64,000 bases of DNA from JASHPR01 sp963833885 (GTDB taxonomy: Bacteria; Actinomycetota; Actinomycetes; Streptosporangiales; Streptosporangiaceae), in contig CAWHZU010000012.1 of the NCBI GenBank assembly GCA_963833885.1, positions 111,768 to 175,767 on the forward strand, in the 5' to 3' direction. The notes beneath the pieces were generated by a model. That model saw nothing but the letters and a program-made list of their open reading frames with translations. It did no database searches and had not been told where the DNA came from. Position 1 is the stretch's first letter. Each line of letters opens with the position of its first letter. Both the position numbers and the translations under genes were made by a program. Of the stretch, positions 8,251-16,151 are shown piece by piece.

Positions 8251-9129
8251 ATGACTGCACAGGCAGGTGGTTCAGGCATGGCCGCGACCAGCGCGCGGAC
8301 CACGGCGCCGGAACCGCTGTACGGAGGCCGCGCGCAGCGGCGGATCACGGTGCGGGACATCGCCGCGGCCAAGGCCCGCGGCGAGAAGTGGCCGATGCTC
8401 ACCTGCTACGACGCGCTGACCGGACGGGTGTTCGATGAGGCCGGCATCCCGGTGCTGCTGGTCGGCGACTCGGCCGGGATGGTCGTCTTCGGGCACGAGA
8501 CCACGATCCCGGTGACCGTCGATGACCTGATCCCGCTCACCGCCGCCGTGGTCCGCGGCACCACCCGCGCCATGGTCGTGGCCGACCTGCCGTTCGGCTC
8601 CTACCAGGGGTCGCCGGAGGCGGCGCTGGCCGCGGGAACGCGGTTCCTGAAGGAGGCCGGGGCGCACGCGGTCAAGCTCGAGGGCGGCCACCGGGTGCTG
8701 CGCCAGGTGGAGGACCTCGTGGCGGCCGGGATACCGGTCATGGCCCACCTGGGCCTGACGCCTCAGTCGGTCAACGCGTTCGGGGGCTACCGGGTGCAGG
8801 GCCGCGGCGAAGACGGCGAGCGGCTGCTGCACGACGCCAAGGCGATGCAGGCCGCTGGGGCGTTCGCGTGCGTGCTCGAGGCGGTGCCCGCCGAGCTGGC
8901 CGCCCGGGTGACCGCCAGCCTGTCCATCCCGACGATCGGCATCGGCGCCGGGCCCGACTGCGACGCCCAGGTGCTGGTCTGGCAGGACATGGCCGGGCTG
9001 TCGCCGCGAACCGCCAAGTTCGTGAAGCGGTACGCCGACGTCGCCGGCGTGCTCGGCCAGGCCGCGCGCTCCTTTGCCGAGGACGTCGTGGGCGGCAGCT
9101 TCCCAACCGAGGAGTACTCCTACCGCTGA
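8251..9129 (+). CDS. panB: 3-methyl-2-oxobutanoate hydroxymethyltransferase
   Basis: A 292-residue enzyme of pantothenate (coenzyme A) synthesis; it transfers a hydroxymethyl group from methylene-tetrahydrofolate to 2-oxoisovalerate. Recognised motifs are ITVRDIAAAKARGEKWPMLT, LLVGDSAGMVVFGHETT (magnesium-binding Asp), DLPFGSYQGSPEAAL, AVKLEGG, MAHLGLTPQSVN and IPTIGIGAGPDCDAQVLV. The N-terminal 25 residues are a variable extension usual in actinobacteria. GGAGG precedes the ATG by about seven bases. It stands alone, convergent with the F420 oxidoreductase gene; the other pantothenate genes are not in the window. Confidence 0.97.
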   Translation: MTAQAGGSGMAATSARTTAPEPLYGGRAQRRITVRDIAAAKARGEKWPMLTCYDALTGRVFDEAGIPVLLVGDSAGMVVFGHETTIPVTVDDLIPLTAAVVRGTTRAMVVADLPFGSYQGSPEAALAAGTRFLKEAGAHAVKLEGGHRVLRQVEDLVAAGIPVMAHLGLTPQSVNAFGGYRVQGRGEDGERLLHDAKAMQAAGAFACVLEAVPAELAARVTASLSIPTIGIGAGPDCDAQVLVWQDMAGLSPRTAKFVKRYADVAGVLGQAARSFAEDVVGGSFPTEEYSYR

Positions 9130-9164
9130 CCCCGTCGTCGCCCGGCTGGCCGCGCGGCGTCGCG

Positions 9165-9860
9165 TTACGGCCCGATGTCGGTGATCCGCAGGCCTGCGTG
9201 AGCCTTGTACCGCCGGTTTATCGCGACCAGGTTGGCGGTGAACGCCTCTACCTGGCCGCAGTTGCGCAGCCGGCCGGCGTAGACGCCGCGCACCCCCGGT
9301 ATCCGCTCGGCCAGCGCCTGGACCAGGTCCGTGGCGTGCCGGTCGTCGCCGAGGACCAGCACGTCCAGGTCGATCGTTTCGACCTCGGGGTCGAGCAGCA
9401 GCACGGCCGACACGTGATGGAACGCGCCCACCACTGTGCTGCCGGGAAGCACGGCGGCCGCCTGCTCAGCCGCGCTGCCCTCGGCCACCGGGAGCGGGTA
9501 GCAGCCGCGCGAGTCAAAGCCAATCGGGTTCACGCAGTCGACCACGATCTTGCCCTCGAGCGCGCCGGCCAGCCGCGCCAGCAGATCGATGTGCCCCTCC
9601 CAGGGCACCGCCGCGATCACCAGGTCGGCCGCCAAGGCGACGTCCTCGTTGGCCGCCCCGGTCACCTGCGGCGGCGAGCCGATCGTGGCCGCAGCTGCTT
9701 CGGCGCGCCCGGCGTCCCTCGAGCCGATGATCACCCGGTTGCCCGCCATGGCCAGCCTGCGGCCTAGGCCACGTCCCTGGTCGCCGGTCCCGCCCAGAAT
9801 CCCGACCGCCAGGCGGCCGGCTTCCTCTGCTATTTCCTCCGACACCTGCGCGGCAGCCAT
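9165..9860 (-). CDS. npdG: F420:NADPH oxidoreductase
   Basis: A 231-residue cytosolic enzyme that exchanges hydride between NADP(H) and the deazaflavin coenzyme F420, supplying reduced F420. The N-terminal Rossmann motif is AVGILGGTGDQGRGLGRRLA followed by NRVIIGSRD, the NADP-binding loop typical of this family; DLVIAAVPWEGH and VVDCVNPIGFD follow, and the C-terminal part (AFHHVSAVLL, LGDDRHATD) forms the F420 site. The roughly 20-residue extension before the Rossmann fold is also seen in actinobacterial homologues. A TAGGAT element sits six bases before the ATG, so the gene may be leaderless. Presence of this gene fits an F420-producing actinomycete. Confidence 0.92.
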   Translation of the reverse strand: MAAAQVSEEIAEEAGRLAVGILGGTGDQGRGLGRRLAMAGNRVIIGSRDAGRAEAAAATIGSPPQVTGAANEDVALAADLVIAAVPWEGHIDLLARLAGALEGKIVVDCVNPIGFDSRGCYPLPVAEGSAAEQAAAVLPGSTVVGAFHHVSAVLLLDPEVETIDLDVLVLGDDRHATDLVQALAERIPGVRGVYAGRLRNCGQVEAFTANLVAINRRYKAHAGLRITDIGP

Positions 9861-9866
9861 TCCCCG

Positions 9867-9872
9867 ATCCTA
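9867..9872 (-). promoter_or_regulatory. -10-like element before npdG
   Basis: On the minus strand TAGGAT ends six bases before the ATG. The intervening CGGGGA could act as a weak ribosome site, so leaderless initiation is likely but not certain. Confidence 0.35.
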
Positions 9873-9929
9873 TTGCTGACACCGGCACCGGCTTCGGCGC
9901 GGCCCTGCTAGCCGGCACGGTGTAGCCGC

Positions 9930-10568
9930 TTGATCACGATTCTCCTGGCGCTGGCCGCCGCGAGAGTGCACCATGGACTGGTGGATGCGGATCAGGTGGC
10001 GGCCCTGCGCATCCTGCTCGAACCGAGTTCGTGGCTGCAGGAAACCAGGACCTTCGCCCGGGCGCTGCGCCGCTCGGTGTCGCGAACGTCGAGCGGGCTG
10101 CTGATCGTCGGGACGCCGGATGAGGAACCCTGGCACCTGGCCGCGCACCTGGATCAGGAGAGCCGGCTGGCCGGAATCCCCGGGCTCGCGCCGACCCTGG
10201 TGCGCTGGGCGCCGCCGCCGGGCGCGCCGCCGCACCTGCGCGTCGGCCTGACTCGGCTCGAGGAGGCACGGCGCGGCGAGACGCTGTTCGTGGTCAGCCC
10301 CGAGGCCGCTCCCGCGCCGCTGCTGGAGCGGGTGCACGACGCGCGGCGGGTGGGCGCGACCATCATGGCCATGGACGCGGGCGACCCGGATCTCGAGGAC
10401 ATGGCGCACGAGTGCCTCAACGTAGACCCCGGGCTGGCGCCGGTTTCCTTTGACGCCGCCCAGCACCTGGTCAGCGCCGCGGCAGGCGAGCCTGCTCAGT
10501 CGCGCGCGGGCATGCGAGCCCGGCTGGCCCGGGCTCTCGACGCGATCAGCGGCCCGCGCGACGACTGA
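9930..10568 (+). CDS. Conserved actinobacterial protein of unknown function
   Basis: A 212-residue, probably cytosolic protein I recognise only as an actinobacterial conserved hypothetical. The N-terminal ITILLALAAARVHHGLVDADQV is followed by ALRILLEPSSWLQETRTFA, then LLIVGTPDEEPWHLAAHLDQ, LVRWAPPPGAPPHLRVGL, ETLFVVSPEAAPAPLLERV and VGATIMAMD; the last two resemble alternating beta-strand/loop segments of an alpha/beta fold. The TTG at 9930 gives the longest reading; GTG at 9966 is an in-frame alternative. It is divergent from npdG (69 bp) and convergent with the UPF0145 gene. No catalytic motif is evident. Confidence 0.72.
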   Translation: MITILLALAAARVHHGLVDADQVAALRILLEPSSWLQETRTFARALRRSVSRTSSGLLIVGTPDEEPWHLAAHLDQESRLAGIPGLAPTLVRWAPPPGAPPHLRVGLTRLEEARRGETLFVVSPEAAPAPLLERVHDARRVGATIMAMDAGDPDLEDMAHECLNVDPGLAPVSFDAAQHLVSAAAGEPAQSRAGMRARLARALDAISGPRDD

Positions 10569-10592
10569 ACGCCGGCGTATGGCGCCCGGTCG

Positions 10593-11438
10593 CTAGGAGT
10601 CCAGGCTCAGCACCATCGTGGGCCGCTCGATCACGTGGTCGTCGCGCAGCGGCCGGACCGCGGTGCCGATCGCGAAGAACTCGGTGGTGTGCGAGCCCCA
10701 GGTGTGGCTGTGCTGCCGGAGCTGCACGCCGACGATGCCCTCGGCGTGCAGCGCCTCGGCCTCCGCCTGCATCCGGCTCATGGCCAGCTCGCGCGCGTCG
10801 TACAGGGCCTGGGTGAACTGCTCGAGCTCCACGTTGCGGCCGATGTTGCCCATCTTGTTGCCGAGCCTCTGGTGCGCGATGTGATAGACGCACGTCCCCA
10901 TCACCATGCCGAGCGGCGCGTAGCCGGCCCGGATCAGCGTCCAGAAGTCCTGCCCGGACAGGTCGGAGGTGAACGGGAGCTTCTTGTTGTTGCGCCAGTT
11001 CTTCACTCCCCCGCCGCCCGCGCCCTCCTCGGCGTGCACCGCGGTCCCGATGGCGATGAACTCGGCGATGTCGGAGCCGAACTCCTTCAGCTCCACGTCC
11101 AGCCGCACGCCGACCACCCCGTCGGCGCCCAGCGCCTGCGCCTCGGCCTCCATCCGGGTCATCGCCAGCTCGCGGGCGTGGTACATCGCCTGGGACAGCA
11201 CGTCGAGTTCCTGGTTCTTGCTCCAGCGGCCGATCTGCAGCCCGACGTGGTAGATCGAGCTGCCGAGGACCAGGCCGAGCGGCCGGAACCCGACTTCGCG
11301 CACCAGCAGGAACTCGTTGACCGACAGGTCCGACGTGAAGATCGAACCTGGCTTGCCCGGCCGCAGCTCAGCGAGGCGGCGCATCGCATCCTGGGGCACG
11401 CCCTCGAGGGTGAGATCGGCGGAAGTCTGGTCAGTCAT
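10593..11438 (-). CDS. Double UPF0145 (YbjQ-like) domain protein
   Basis: A 281-residue cytosolic protein built of two copies of the UPF0145/YbjQ putative heavy-metal-binding domain, about residues 25-135 and 155-270. Each copy has the same order: FTSDLS(V/G)(N/Q)(E/D)F, GxxPLGxVxGxxxYHxx, a helix with ARELAM(T/S)RMxAEAxxL, the short ADGVVGVRL or AEGIVGVQL strand, and the closing FxAIGTAV. The preferred ATG has AGGGGAG upstream; a longer in-frame reading by 21 codons has no ribosome site. It is followed, 52 bases upstream on the same strand, by a second double-domain paralogue. The biochemical role of this family is not established. Confidence 0.82.
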   Translation of the reverse strand: MTDQTSADLTLEGVPQDAMRRLAELRPGKPGSIFTSDLSVNEFLLVREVGFRPLGLVLGSSIYHVGLQIGRWSKNQELDVLSQAMYHARELAMTRMEAEAQALGADGVVGVRLDVELKEFGSDIAEFIAIGTAVHAEEGAGGGGVKNWRNNKKLPFTSDLSGQDFWTLIRAGYAPLGMVMGTCVYHIAHQRLGNKMGNIGRNVELEQFTQALYDARELAMSRMQAEAEALHAEGIVGVQLRQHSHTWGSHTTEFFAIGTAVRPLRDDHVIERPTMVLSLDS

Positions 11439-11490
11439 CTGGCTCCCCTGGTGCTCCTGCCTGGTCTGGTCATTGGTCGTGCCGCGGGCG

Positions 11491-12426
11491 TCAGCGTCCA
11501 AGCTTCACCCGTGCTGCCTGGCGCCGCTGCGGGTCGAGGGAGAGAATCGCGAGGCTGTTTTCCCCTCGTTCCGCGCGGCGCCGGTCGAACTCTGCGATCG
11601 CCGTTCCGATGATCGTCGCCTCGGCGATGTGGTCCCTGCGGTGCTCCTGCATCGGGCACTCGCGCTCCCGGATCCGCAGGTCCATGGTCCGCACCACGAC
11701 ACCGCTGGCGCCGAGCCTGGCCACGTCCCGCTCCATCTGGCTGCGGGCGTCGTGCCGGGTCTGGTTCACCAGGTCGGTGTACCCGCCCACCTCCGAGTTC
11801 CCGCTTCCCCACCGGGTCTGGTTGATCGTGAGCCAGTCGTCGTGCCTGGCGCCGATCGAGATTCCGAGGGCCAGGCCGGCCGGAACCCAGCCCGCCATGA
11901 TCAGCTTGGCGAAGTCCTGGCCGGACAGGTCGGATGTGAACGGCCGCTTCAGCGGGACCCCGCCGGGCGCACGCACGGCCGTGCCGATCGCCTTGAACTC
12001 CAGGCCGCCAGCGGGGAACGAGCCGATCGTCAGCAACACGCCTACCACGCCGTGCCCGCCGAGTTCCTCGCACTCGGCCGTCATCCGCCCGATCGCCTGG
12101 CGGCGGGCCTGGTACAGCAACTGCACCATGGGGCCGAACGAGCCCATCATGCCGGTTCCGGACACCGTGGTGACGCTCTGGTACGGCCCCGCGCCGCCGA
12201 AGCCCGCCCAGGCTCCCGGGCAGCCGTACCCCCCGCTGTAGCCGATGTTGTAGACGGCGGCGCCGAGCACCTGGCCGACGGGCTCGAACCCCACGGCCTT
12301 GATCGCCGTGAACTCGTCGGACGACAGCGCGGAACCCCAGGTGCCGCTGCGCCGGATCTCGGCCATCCGCGACTCGGCGGCCGGCGGCAGCTCTTGACCG
12401 GGATGGCCGGAATGCTCCTCGCTCAC
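11491..12426 (-). CDS. Second double UPF0145 (YbjQ-like) domain protein
   Basis: A 311-residue paralogue of the neighbouring UPF0145 protein, with domains at about residues 30-160 and 170-285. The first copy carries ALSSDEFTAIKAVGFEPVGQ, then a glycine/tyrosine-rich insertion absent from the paralogue, then ARRQAIGRMTAECEELGGHG. The second has FTSDLSGQDFAKLIMAGWVP and ASGVVVRTMDLRIRE, with a cysteine/histidine segment (RECPMQEHRRDH). The chosen GTG has GAGAGAGG six bases upstream; an ATG 24 codons upstream is an alternative. Together the two genes supply four such domains and are probably cotranscribed. Confidence 0.78.
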   Translation of the reverse strand: MSEEHSGHPGQELPPAAESRMAEIRRSGTWGSALSSDEFTAIKAVGFEPVGQVLGAAVYNIGYSGGYGCPGAWAGFGGAGPYQSVTTVSGTGMMGSFGPMVQLLYQARRQAIGRMTAECEELGGHGVVGVLLTIGSFPAGGLEFKAIGTAVRAPGGVPLKRPFTSDLSGQDFAKLIMAGWVPAGLALGISIGARHDDWLTINQTRWGSGNSEVGGYTDLVNQTRHDARSQMERDVARLGASGVVVRTMDLRIRERECPMQEHRRDHIAEATIIGTAIAEFDRRRAERGENSLAILSLDPQRRQAARVKLGR

Positions 12427-12544
12427 CGCACGCCTCTCTCGGCCTGGTCGGCCGCTGCTGCCCACCATACCGGGCATTGCGAGCAGGCCGAAGTCCACTC
12501 GCCGACCGGGCGGTCCCGGTCAGCCACGGGCAGGCCGGTACGGC

Positions 12545-12718
12545 TCAGCCGCCGTCCTGCGCGTCCCACTCCTTGTTTCGTTCCCTGACGGTGTCCAGGG
12601 CATGCTCCGCCGCCTCCTTTGTCGGGTACGGGCCGAGCCGGTCCTTGCCCGGGCACGTGGGCTCGGACTCAACCGTCTTGTGCCTCAGGCAGTACCACCA
12701 CTGCTGTTCACCGCTCAT
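12545..12718 (-). CDS. Small conserved protein, 57 residues
   Basis: A short gene divergent from map with only 20 bases between the two start codons. The product begins MSGEQQWWYCLRHKTVESEP and ends with ERNKEWDAQDGG; it contains two cysteines (YCLRH, TCPGKDRLGPYPT) and a segment EAAEHALDTVRERN that looks like one amphipathic helix. Small proteins of this pattern are common in actinomycetes (my recollection of the family, no function assigned). The clean reading frame, codon bias and divergent arrangement support it as a real gene. Confidence 0.7.
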   Translation of the reverse strand: MSGEQQWWYCLRHKTVESEPTCPGKDRLGPYPTKEAAEHALDTVRERNKEWDAQDGG

Positions 12719-12724
12719 GCGAAC

Positions 12725-12730
12725 TAGACT
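12725..12730 (+). promoter_or_regulatory. -10 element of map, leaderless transcript
   Basis: TAGACT ends eight bases before the map ATG, and the whole gap to the divergent small gene is 20 bases, leaving no room for a 5' leader. The -35 region must lie inside the neighbouring gene. Confidence 0.45.
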
Positions 12731-12738
12731 CCCAGATC

Positions 12739-13587
12739 ATGGCTACCACGCTCCAGCCCGGCCGGGTTTCCCCGCAGCGCCAGGTTCCCTCCAGCATCAC
12801 TGCCCCCGAGTATGTGGGCAGAAAACGGCCCAGGCTGGGCGAACCGGACGTGAAGGATCCCGAGACGATCGAGCGGATGCGGGTCGCCGGCCGGATAGCA
12901 GCCCAGGCGCTGGAAGAGGTTGGCCGGCACGTGGCGCCGGGCGTCACCACCGACGAGCTGGACCGGGTCGGGCACGAGTTCCTCGTCTCCCGTGGCGCGT
13001 ACCCGAGCACGCTGGGCTACCGCGGCTACCCGAAGTCGCTGTGCACCTCGCTCAACGAGGTGATCTGCCACGGGATCCCGGACGACACGGTGATCGCCGA
13101 CGGCGACATCGTCAACGTGGATATCACCGCGTACATCGGCGGTGTGCACGGCGACACCAACGCGACCTTCATGGCCGGCAACGTGGACGAGGAGTCCCGG
13201 CTCCTGGTCGAGCGCACGCACGAGGCGATGATGCGCGGCATCCGCGCGGTGGCCCCCGGCAGGCCGCTGAACGCGGTCGGCCGGGTGATCGAGTCCTACG
13301 CGCGCCGGTTCGGGTACGGGGTGGTGCGCGACTTCACCGGCCACGGCATCGGCACCACGTTCCATTCCGGGCTGGTCGTCCCGCACTTCGACGACCCGGA
13401 CGTCACGGTGATCATGGAAGAGGGGATGACGTTCACGATCGAGCCGATGCTCACGCTCGGCACGATCTCGTACGACATCTGGGACGACGGCTGGACGGCC
13501 GTGACCAGGGACCGCAAGCGGACGGCGCAGTTCGAGCACACGCTCGCGGTCACCGCGGACGGCTACGACATCCTCACGCTGCCGTAG
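12739..13587 (+). CDS. map: Methionine aminopeptidase, type I
   Basis: A 282-residue metalloprotease removing the initiator methionine from nascent proteins. The five metal ligands are visible: two Asp in VNVDITAYIGGVHGDTNATF, His in FTGHGIGTTFHSG, Glu in MTFTIEPMLTLG and Glu in AQFEHTLAVT. The cysteine-region CTSLNEVICHGIPD is typical of the enzyme. The N-terminal 40 residues, with PEYVGRKRP, are the actinobacterial extension that replaces the zinc finger of eukaryotic type I enzymes. Translation very likely starts at the 5' end of a leaderless message. It is followed after five bases by the convergent MMPL gene. Confidence 0.96.
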   Translation: MATTLQPGRVSPQRQVPSSITAPEYVGRKRPRLGEPDVKDPETIERMRVAGRIAAQALEEVGRHVAPGVTTDELDRVGHEFLVSRGAYPSTLGYRGYPKSLCTSLNEVICHGIPDDTVIADGDIVNVDITAYIGGVHGDTNATFMAGNVDEESRLLVERTHEAMMRGIRAVAPGRPLNAVGRVIESYARRFGYGVVRDFTGHGIGTTFHSGLVVPHFDDPDVTVIMEEGMTFTIEPMLTLGTISYDIWDDGWTAVTRDRKRTAQFEHTLAVTADGYDILTLP

Positions 13588-13592
13588 CGCCG

Positions 13593-15929
13593 CTACTCGG
13601 TGAGCGCCTCGGCCACCCGGGCGTGCGGCGCCGGCGTGCCGTCGCGATGGGGGTGCGGCGCCGGCGTGCCCTCGCGATGGGCGTGCGGCGCTGGCGCGCC
13701 CTCGCGCACATGCCCGCGCAGGCCGGCCAGCTTCCGCGGCAGGTACCAGCACCGCTCGCCGAGCAGCACCATGGCCGCTGGCATGAGCAGCCCGCGCACG
13801 ACGGTGGCGTCGATCAGCACGGCGAAGGCCAGCCCCACACCGAGCGTCTTGACGTCGACGAACGACAGCGTGGCGAAGATGGAGAACACCGCCACCATGA
13901 TCACGGCCGCGCTGGTCACCACGCCGGCGCTGCTGGCGATGCCGCCGACCAGCGCATCCTGGGTGCTCGCCCCGGCCAGCCGCCGTTCCCGCACCCGGCT
14001 GAGGATGAACACGTGGTAGTCCATGCTGAGCCCGAACAGCAGCACGAACATGAATAGCGGCACCCAGTCCGCGATCGCGCCGTAGCTGGTGAAGCTCAGC
14101 AGGCCCTCCAGGTGGCCGTCCTGGAAGATCAGCGTGATCAGCCCGTATGCGGCGCCGACCGATAGCAGGTTCAGCCCGATCGAGATCAGCGGCAGCAGGA
14201 TGGACCGGAACGCGATCAGCATCACGCAGAATGCGAGCAGGCAGACCACGGCCAGCACGATCGGCGTGCGCGCGTGCACCGTGGCGCTCCAGTCGTAGTT
14301 GGACGCGGTGTTGCCGGTCACCGCGTAGCTGAGCCCGTGCACCGTGCCCAGGGTCGCCGGCAGGACCTGATCGCGGAGCGTGAGCAGGGCGTTCGTCGAG
14401 GCGTTGTCCGACCCGTTCCCGGCCAGCGGGACGTTCACGATCAGCCCCCGGCCGTGCGCGACGAACGCCGCGGTGACCGGGGTGCGGATCGGCCCGGTGG
14501 CGGACGCCTTGCGTTCCAGCGCGGCCAGTGCGTGCGCCACCGCGGGGCTGGTCAGGTCCGGCCCGGTCACGACCACGTTGGCCGGCGACGGCCGGCCGGG
14601 GAACTCGGCGTTGATCCGGTCCAGCGTCTGCACCACGGAGAGGTTCTTGGGCAGGTCGATGACGGGATTGCCGATCCGCATCCCGAGCGCGGGCGACGCG
14701 AGCGCGAGCAGCGCGAGCAGCGCCGCCCCGCCCCAGAGCACCGGGCGGCGCACCACCCGGCGGATCAGCCCGGCCCACAGCCGCGACGGCCTGGCCGCGG
14801 TCCGGCGGCGGCCCAGGAACGGGACCCGGCAGCGGTCCGCCCACTCGCCGAGCATGGCCAGCAGCGCGGGCAGCAGCGTCAGCGCCCCGATCACCGCGAT
14901 GCCGACCACGGTGATCGTGCCGATCGCCATGCCGGTGAACTCGTCGATCCCGGTGAGGAACAGCCCGGCGAGCGAGATCATCACGGTCAGCCCGGAGATC
15001 ACGATCGCCTTGCCCGAGGTGGCGCCCGCGATCCGCAGCGCCTCGCCGAAGGACCGGCCCGCGGCCCGTTCCTCGCGCTCCCGCCGCAGGTAGAACAGCG
15101 AGTAGTCGATCCCGACCGCCATGCCGAGGATCAGCACAACCTCGGCGGTGCCCGAGCCGATGGGCAGCCACCGGCTCGGCACGGCGAGCAGCGAGATCGT
15201 CGCCATCACCGCGGCGCCGGCCAGCGCGACCGGGATGCCCGCCGCGATCAGCGCGCCGAACACCGCGAGCAGCAGGATCAGCGTGATCGGGACCGAGGTC
15301 ACCTCGGCCTTGCGGAAGTCGGAGTCCAGCAGCGCGTTCGAGGCCGCGCTCGTGCTCGCGTCGCCCGCCTCGGCCACCACCAGGCGCGGATACCGGGCCT
15401 GCACCGCCGCGACCGCGGCCATGTCCCTGCCGACGGTGGTGTCGGCGCTGGCGTGCGGCCCGGCGACCCGGAACGTGACCAGGGCGCTGTGCCCGTCGGC
15501 GGAGATCAGGCTCTGACCGCCGGGGGCGAGCGGCGAGACGATGTCCTCGGCGGCCCCCGGCAGCCGCCGCAGCGCGGTCACGACCGCCTGGGCCGCCTGC
15601 CGCATAGCAGGATCATCCTGGAACGTGACGCCAGCCGCGCGGGCCTGGATCAGCACGCTTTCGGATGGCGGCGTGGTCACCCCGAGCCCGTGCATCATCT
15701 GCTCGGCCTGACCGGCCTGGCCGGGGTCGTACTGCGGCCGGCTCTGCGTGCCGAGCAGCTGGCCGGCCACGAAGGCCGCGGCCACGAACAGCAGCCAGCC
15801 GACGACGACGGCCTTGCGGTGCCGCGCGCTCCAGCAGGCGACCCGCTCGACGACCGGGCTGCGGTCCCGGCTGCCCGTCTGTGGAGTGCGCGGATCGGTG
15901 CCCTGGGCCGGGCGGGCGACGTTGAGCAC
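13593..15929 (-). CDS. MMPL/RND-family exporter (paralogue A)
   Basis: A 778-residue inner-membrane transporter with two repeats of a large extracytoplasmic loop and six helices. RND/MMPL hallmarks are GMAVGIDYSLFYLRREREER in the first half and GLSMDYHVFILSRVRERR in the second, carrying the Asp-Tyr pairs of the proton pathway. Such proteins export lipids, siderophores or drugs in actinobacteria. The GTG chosen (VLNVARPAQG) is downstream of two palindromic operators and has GAAAGG before it; a longer reading would start inside an operator. The C-terminus holds a histidine-rich triplicated decapeptide. A close paralogue lies beyond the lspA-like gene. Confidence 0.87.
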   Translation of the reverse strand: MLNVARPAQGTDPRTPQTGSRDRSPVVERVACWSARHRKAVVVGWLLFVAAAFVAGQLLGTQSRPQYDPGQAGQAEQMMHGLGVTTPPSESVLIQARAAGVTFQDDPAMRQAAQAVVTALRRLPGAAEDIVSPLAPGGQSLISADGHSALVTFRVAGPHASADTTVGRDMAAVAAVQARYPRLVVAEAGDASTSAASNALLDSDFRKAEVTSVPITLILLLAVFGALIAAGIPVALAGAAVMATISLLAVPSRWLPIGSGTAEVVLILGMAVGIDYSLFYLRREREERAAGRSFGEALRIAGATSGKAIVISGLTVMISLAGLFLTGIDEFTGMAIGTITVVGIAVIGALTLLPALLAMLGEWADRCRVPFLGRRRTAARPSRLWAGLIRRVVRRPVLWGGAALLALLALASPALGMRIGNPVIDLPKNLSVVQTLDRINAEFPGRPSPANVVVTGPDLTSPAVAHALAALERKASATGPIRTPVTAAFVAHGRGLIVNVPLAGNGSDNASTNALLTLRDQVLPATLGTVHGLSYAVTGNTASNYDWSATVHARTPIVLAVVCLLAFCVMLIAFRSILLPLISIGLNLLSVGAAYGLITLIFQDGHLEGLLSFTSYGAIADWVPLFMFVLLFGLSMDYHVFILSRVRERRLAGASTQDALVGGIASSAGVVTSAAVIMVAVFSIFATLSFVDVKTLGVGLAFAVLIDATVVRGLLMPAAMVLLGERCWYLPRKLAGLRGHVREGAPAPHAHREGTPAPHPHRDGTPAPHARVAEALTE
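13621..13710 (-). repeat. Three 30-bp in-frame repeats, His-rich exporter tail
   Basis: Three contiguous 30-bp units encode three copies of a decapeptide of the form R(E/D)G(A/T)PAPHxx near the cytoplasmic C-terminus of MMPL paralogue A. The repeat is absent from paralogue B. The histidines could coordinate a metal, which is inference. Confidence 0.9.
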
Positions 15930-15956
15930 GGGCGCCTTTCGGGGTGGGGGGCCATA

Positions 15957-15974
15957 CCTGACACGCGTGTCAGG
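15957..15974. promoter_or_regulatory. Palindromic operator 1 (TetR-like)
   Basis: CCTGACACGCGTGTCAGG is a perfect 18-bp palindrome located 28 bp upstream of the MMPL A start codon. Its form (TGACAC/GTGTCA) resembles TetR-family operators upstream of exporters. Confidence 0.75.
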
Positions 15975-15984
15975 AGAAGAGTAA

Positions 15985-16002
15985 CCTGACACACGTGTCA
16001 GG
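15985..16002. promoter_or_regulatory. Palindromic operator 2 (TetR-like)
   Basis: CCTGACACACGTGTCAGG repeats operator 1 with one change near the centre; the two centres are 28 bp apart. The intervening AT-richer GAAGAGTAA may carry the -10 of the exporter promoter, so a bound repressor would block it. Confidence 0.72.
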
Positions 16003-16151
16003 CGCCACGGCTTCGCCCAGATTCACCGGCAGCCCTAACCCGTGCCAGGCACCGGCGACGGCCGGCAGCGCCATGAGGAAGGATGATCTGCGTGGTATGC
16101 AGGGCGGGCCCGAGGCAGGGGGCACCGGCTCCCCGCGTGGCGGGTGCGCGG

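Noticed and set aside
12724..15171. Long minus-strand frame opposite map and overlapping MMPL A in another phase
   Set aside because: Low-complexity Arg/Gly/Ala translation with no motif; map and the exporter explain the region.
15929..15992. Upstream GTG start for MMPL A at 15992
   Set aside because: It would lie inside the second palindromic operator; the GTG at 15929 has a purine-rich site and starts the conserved region better.
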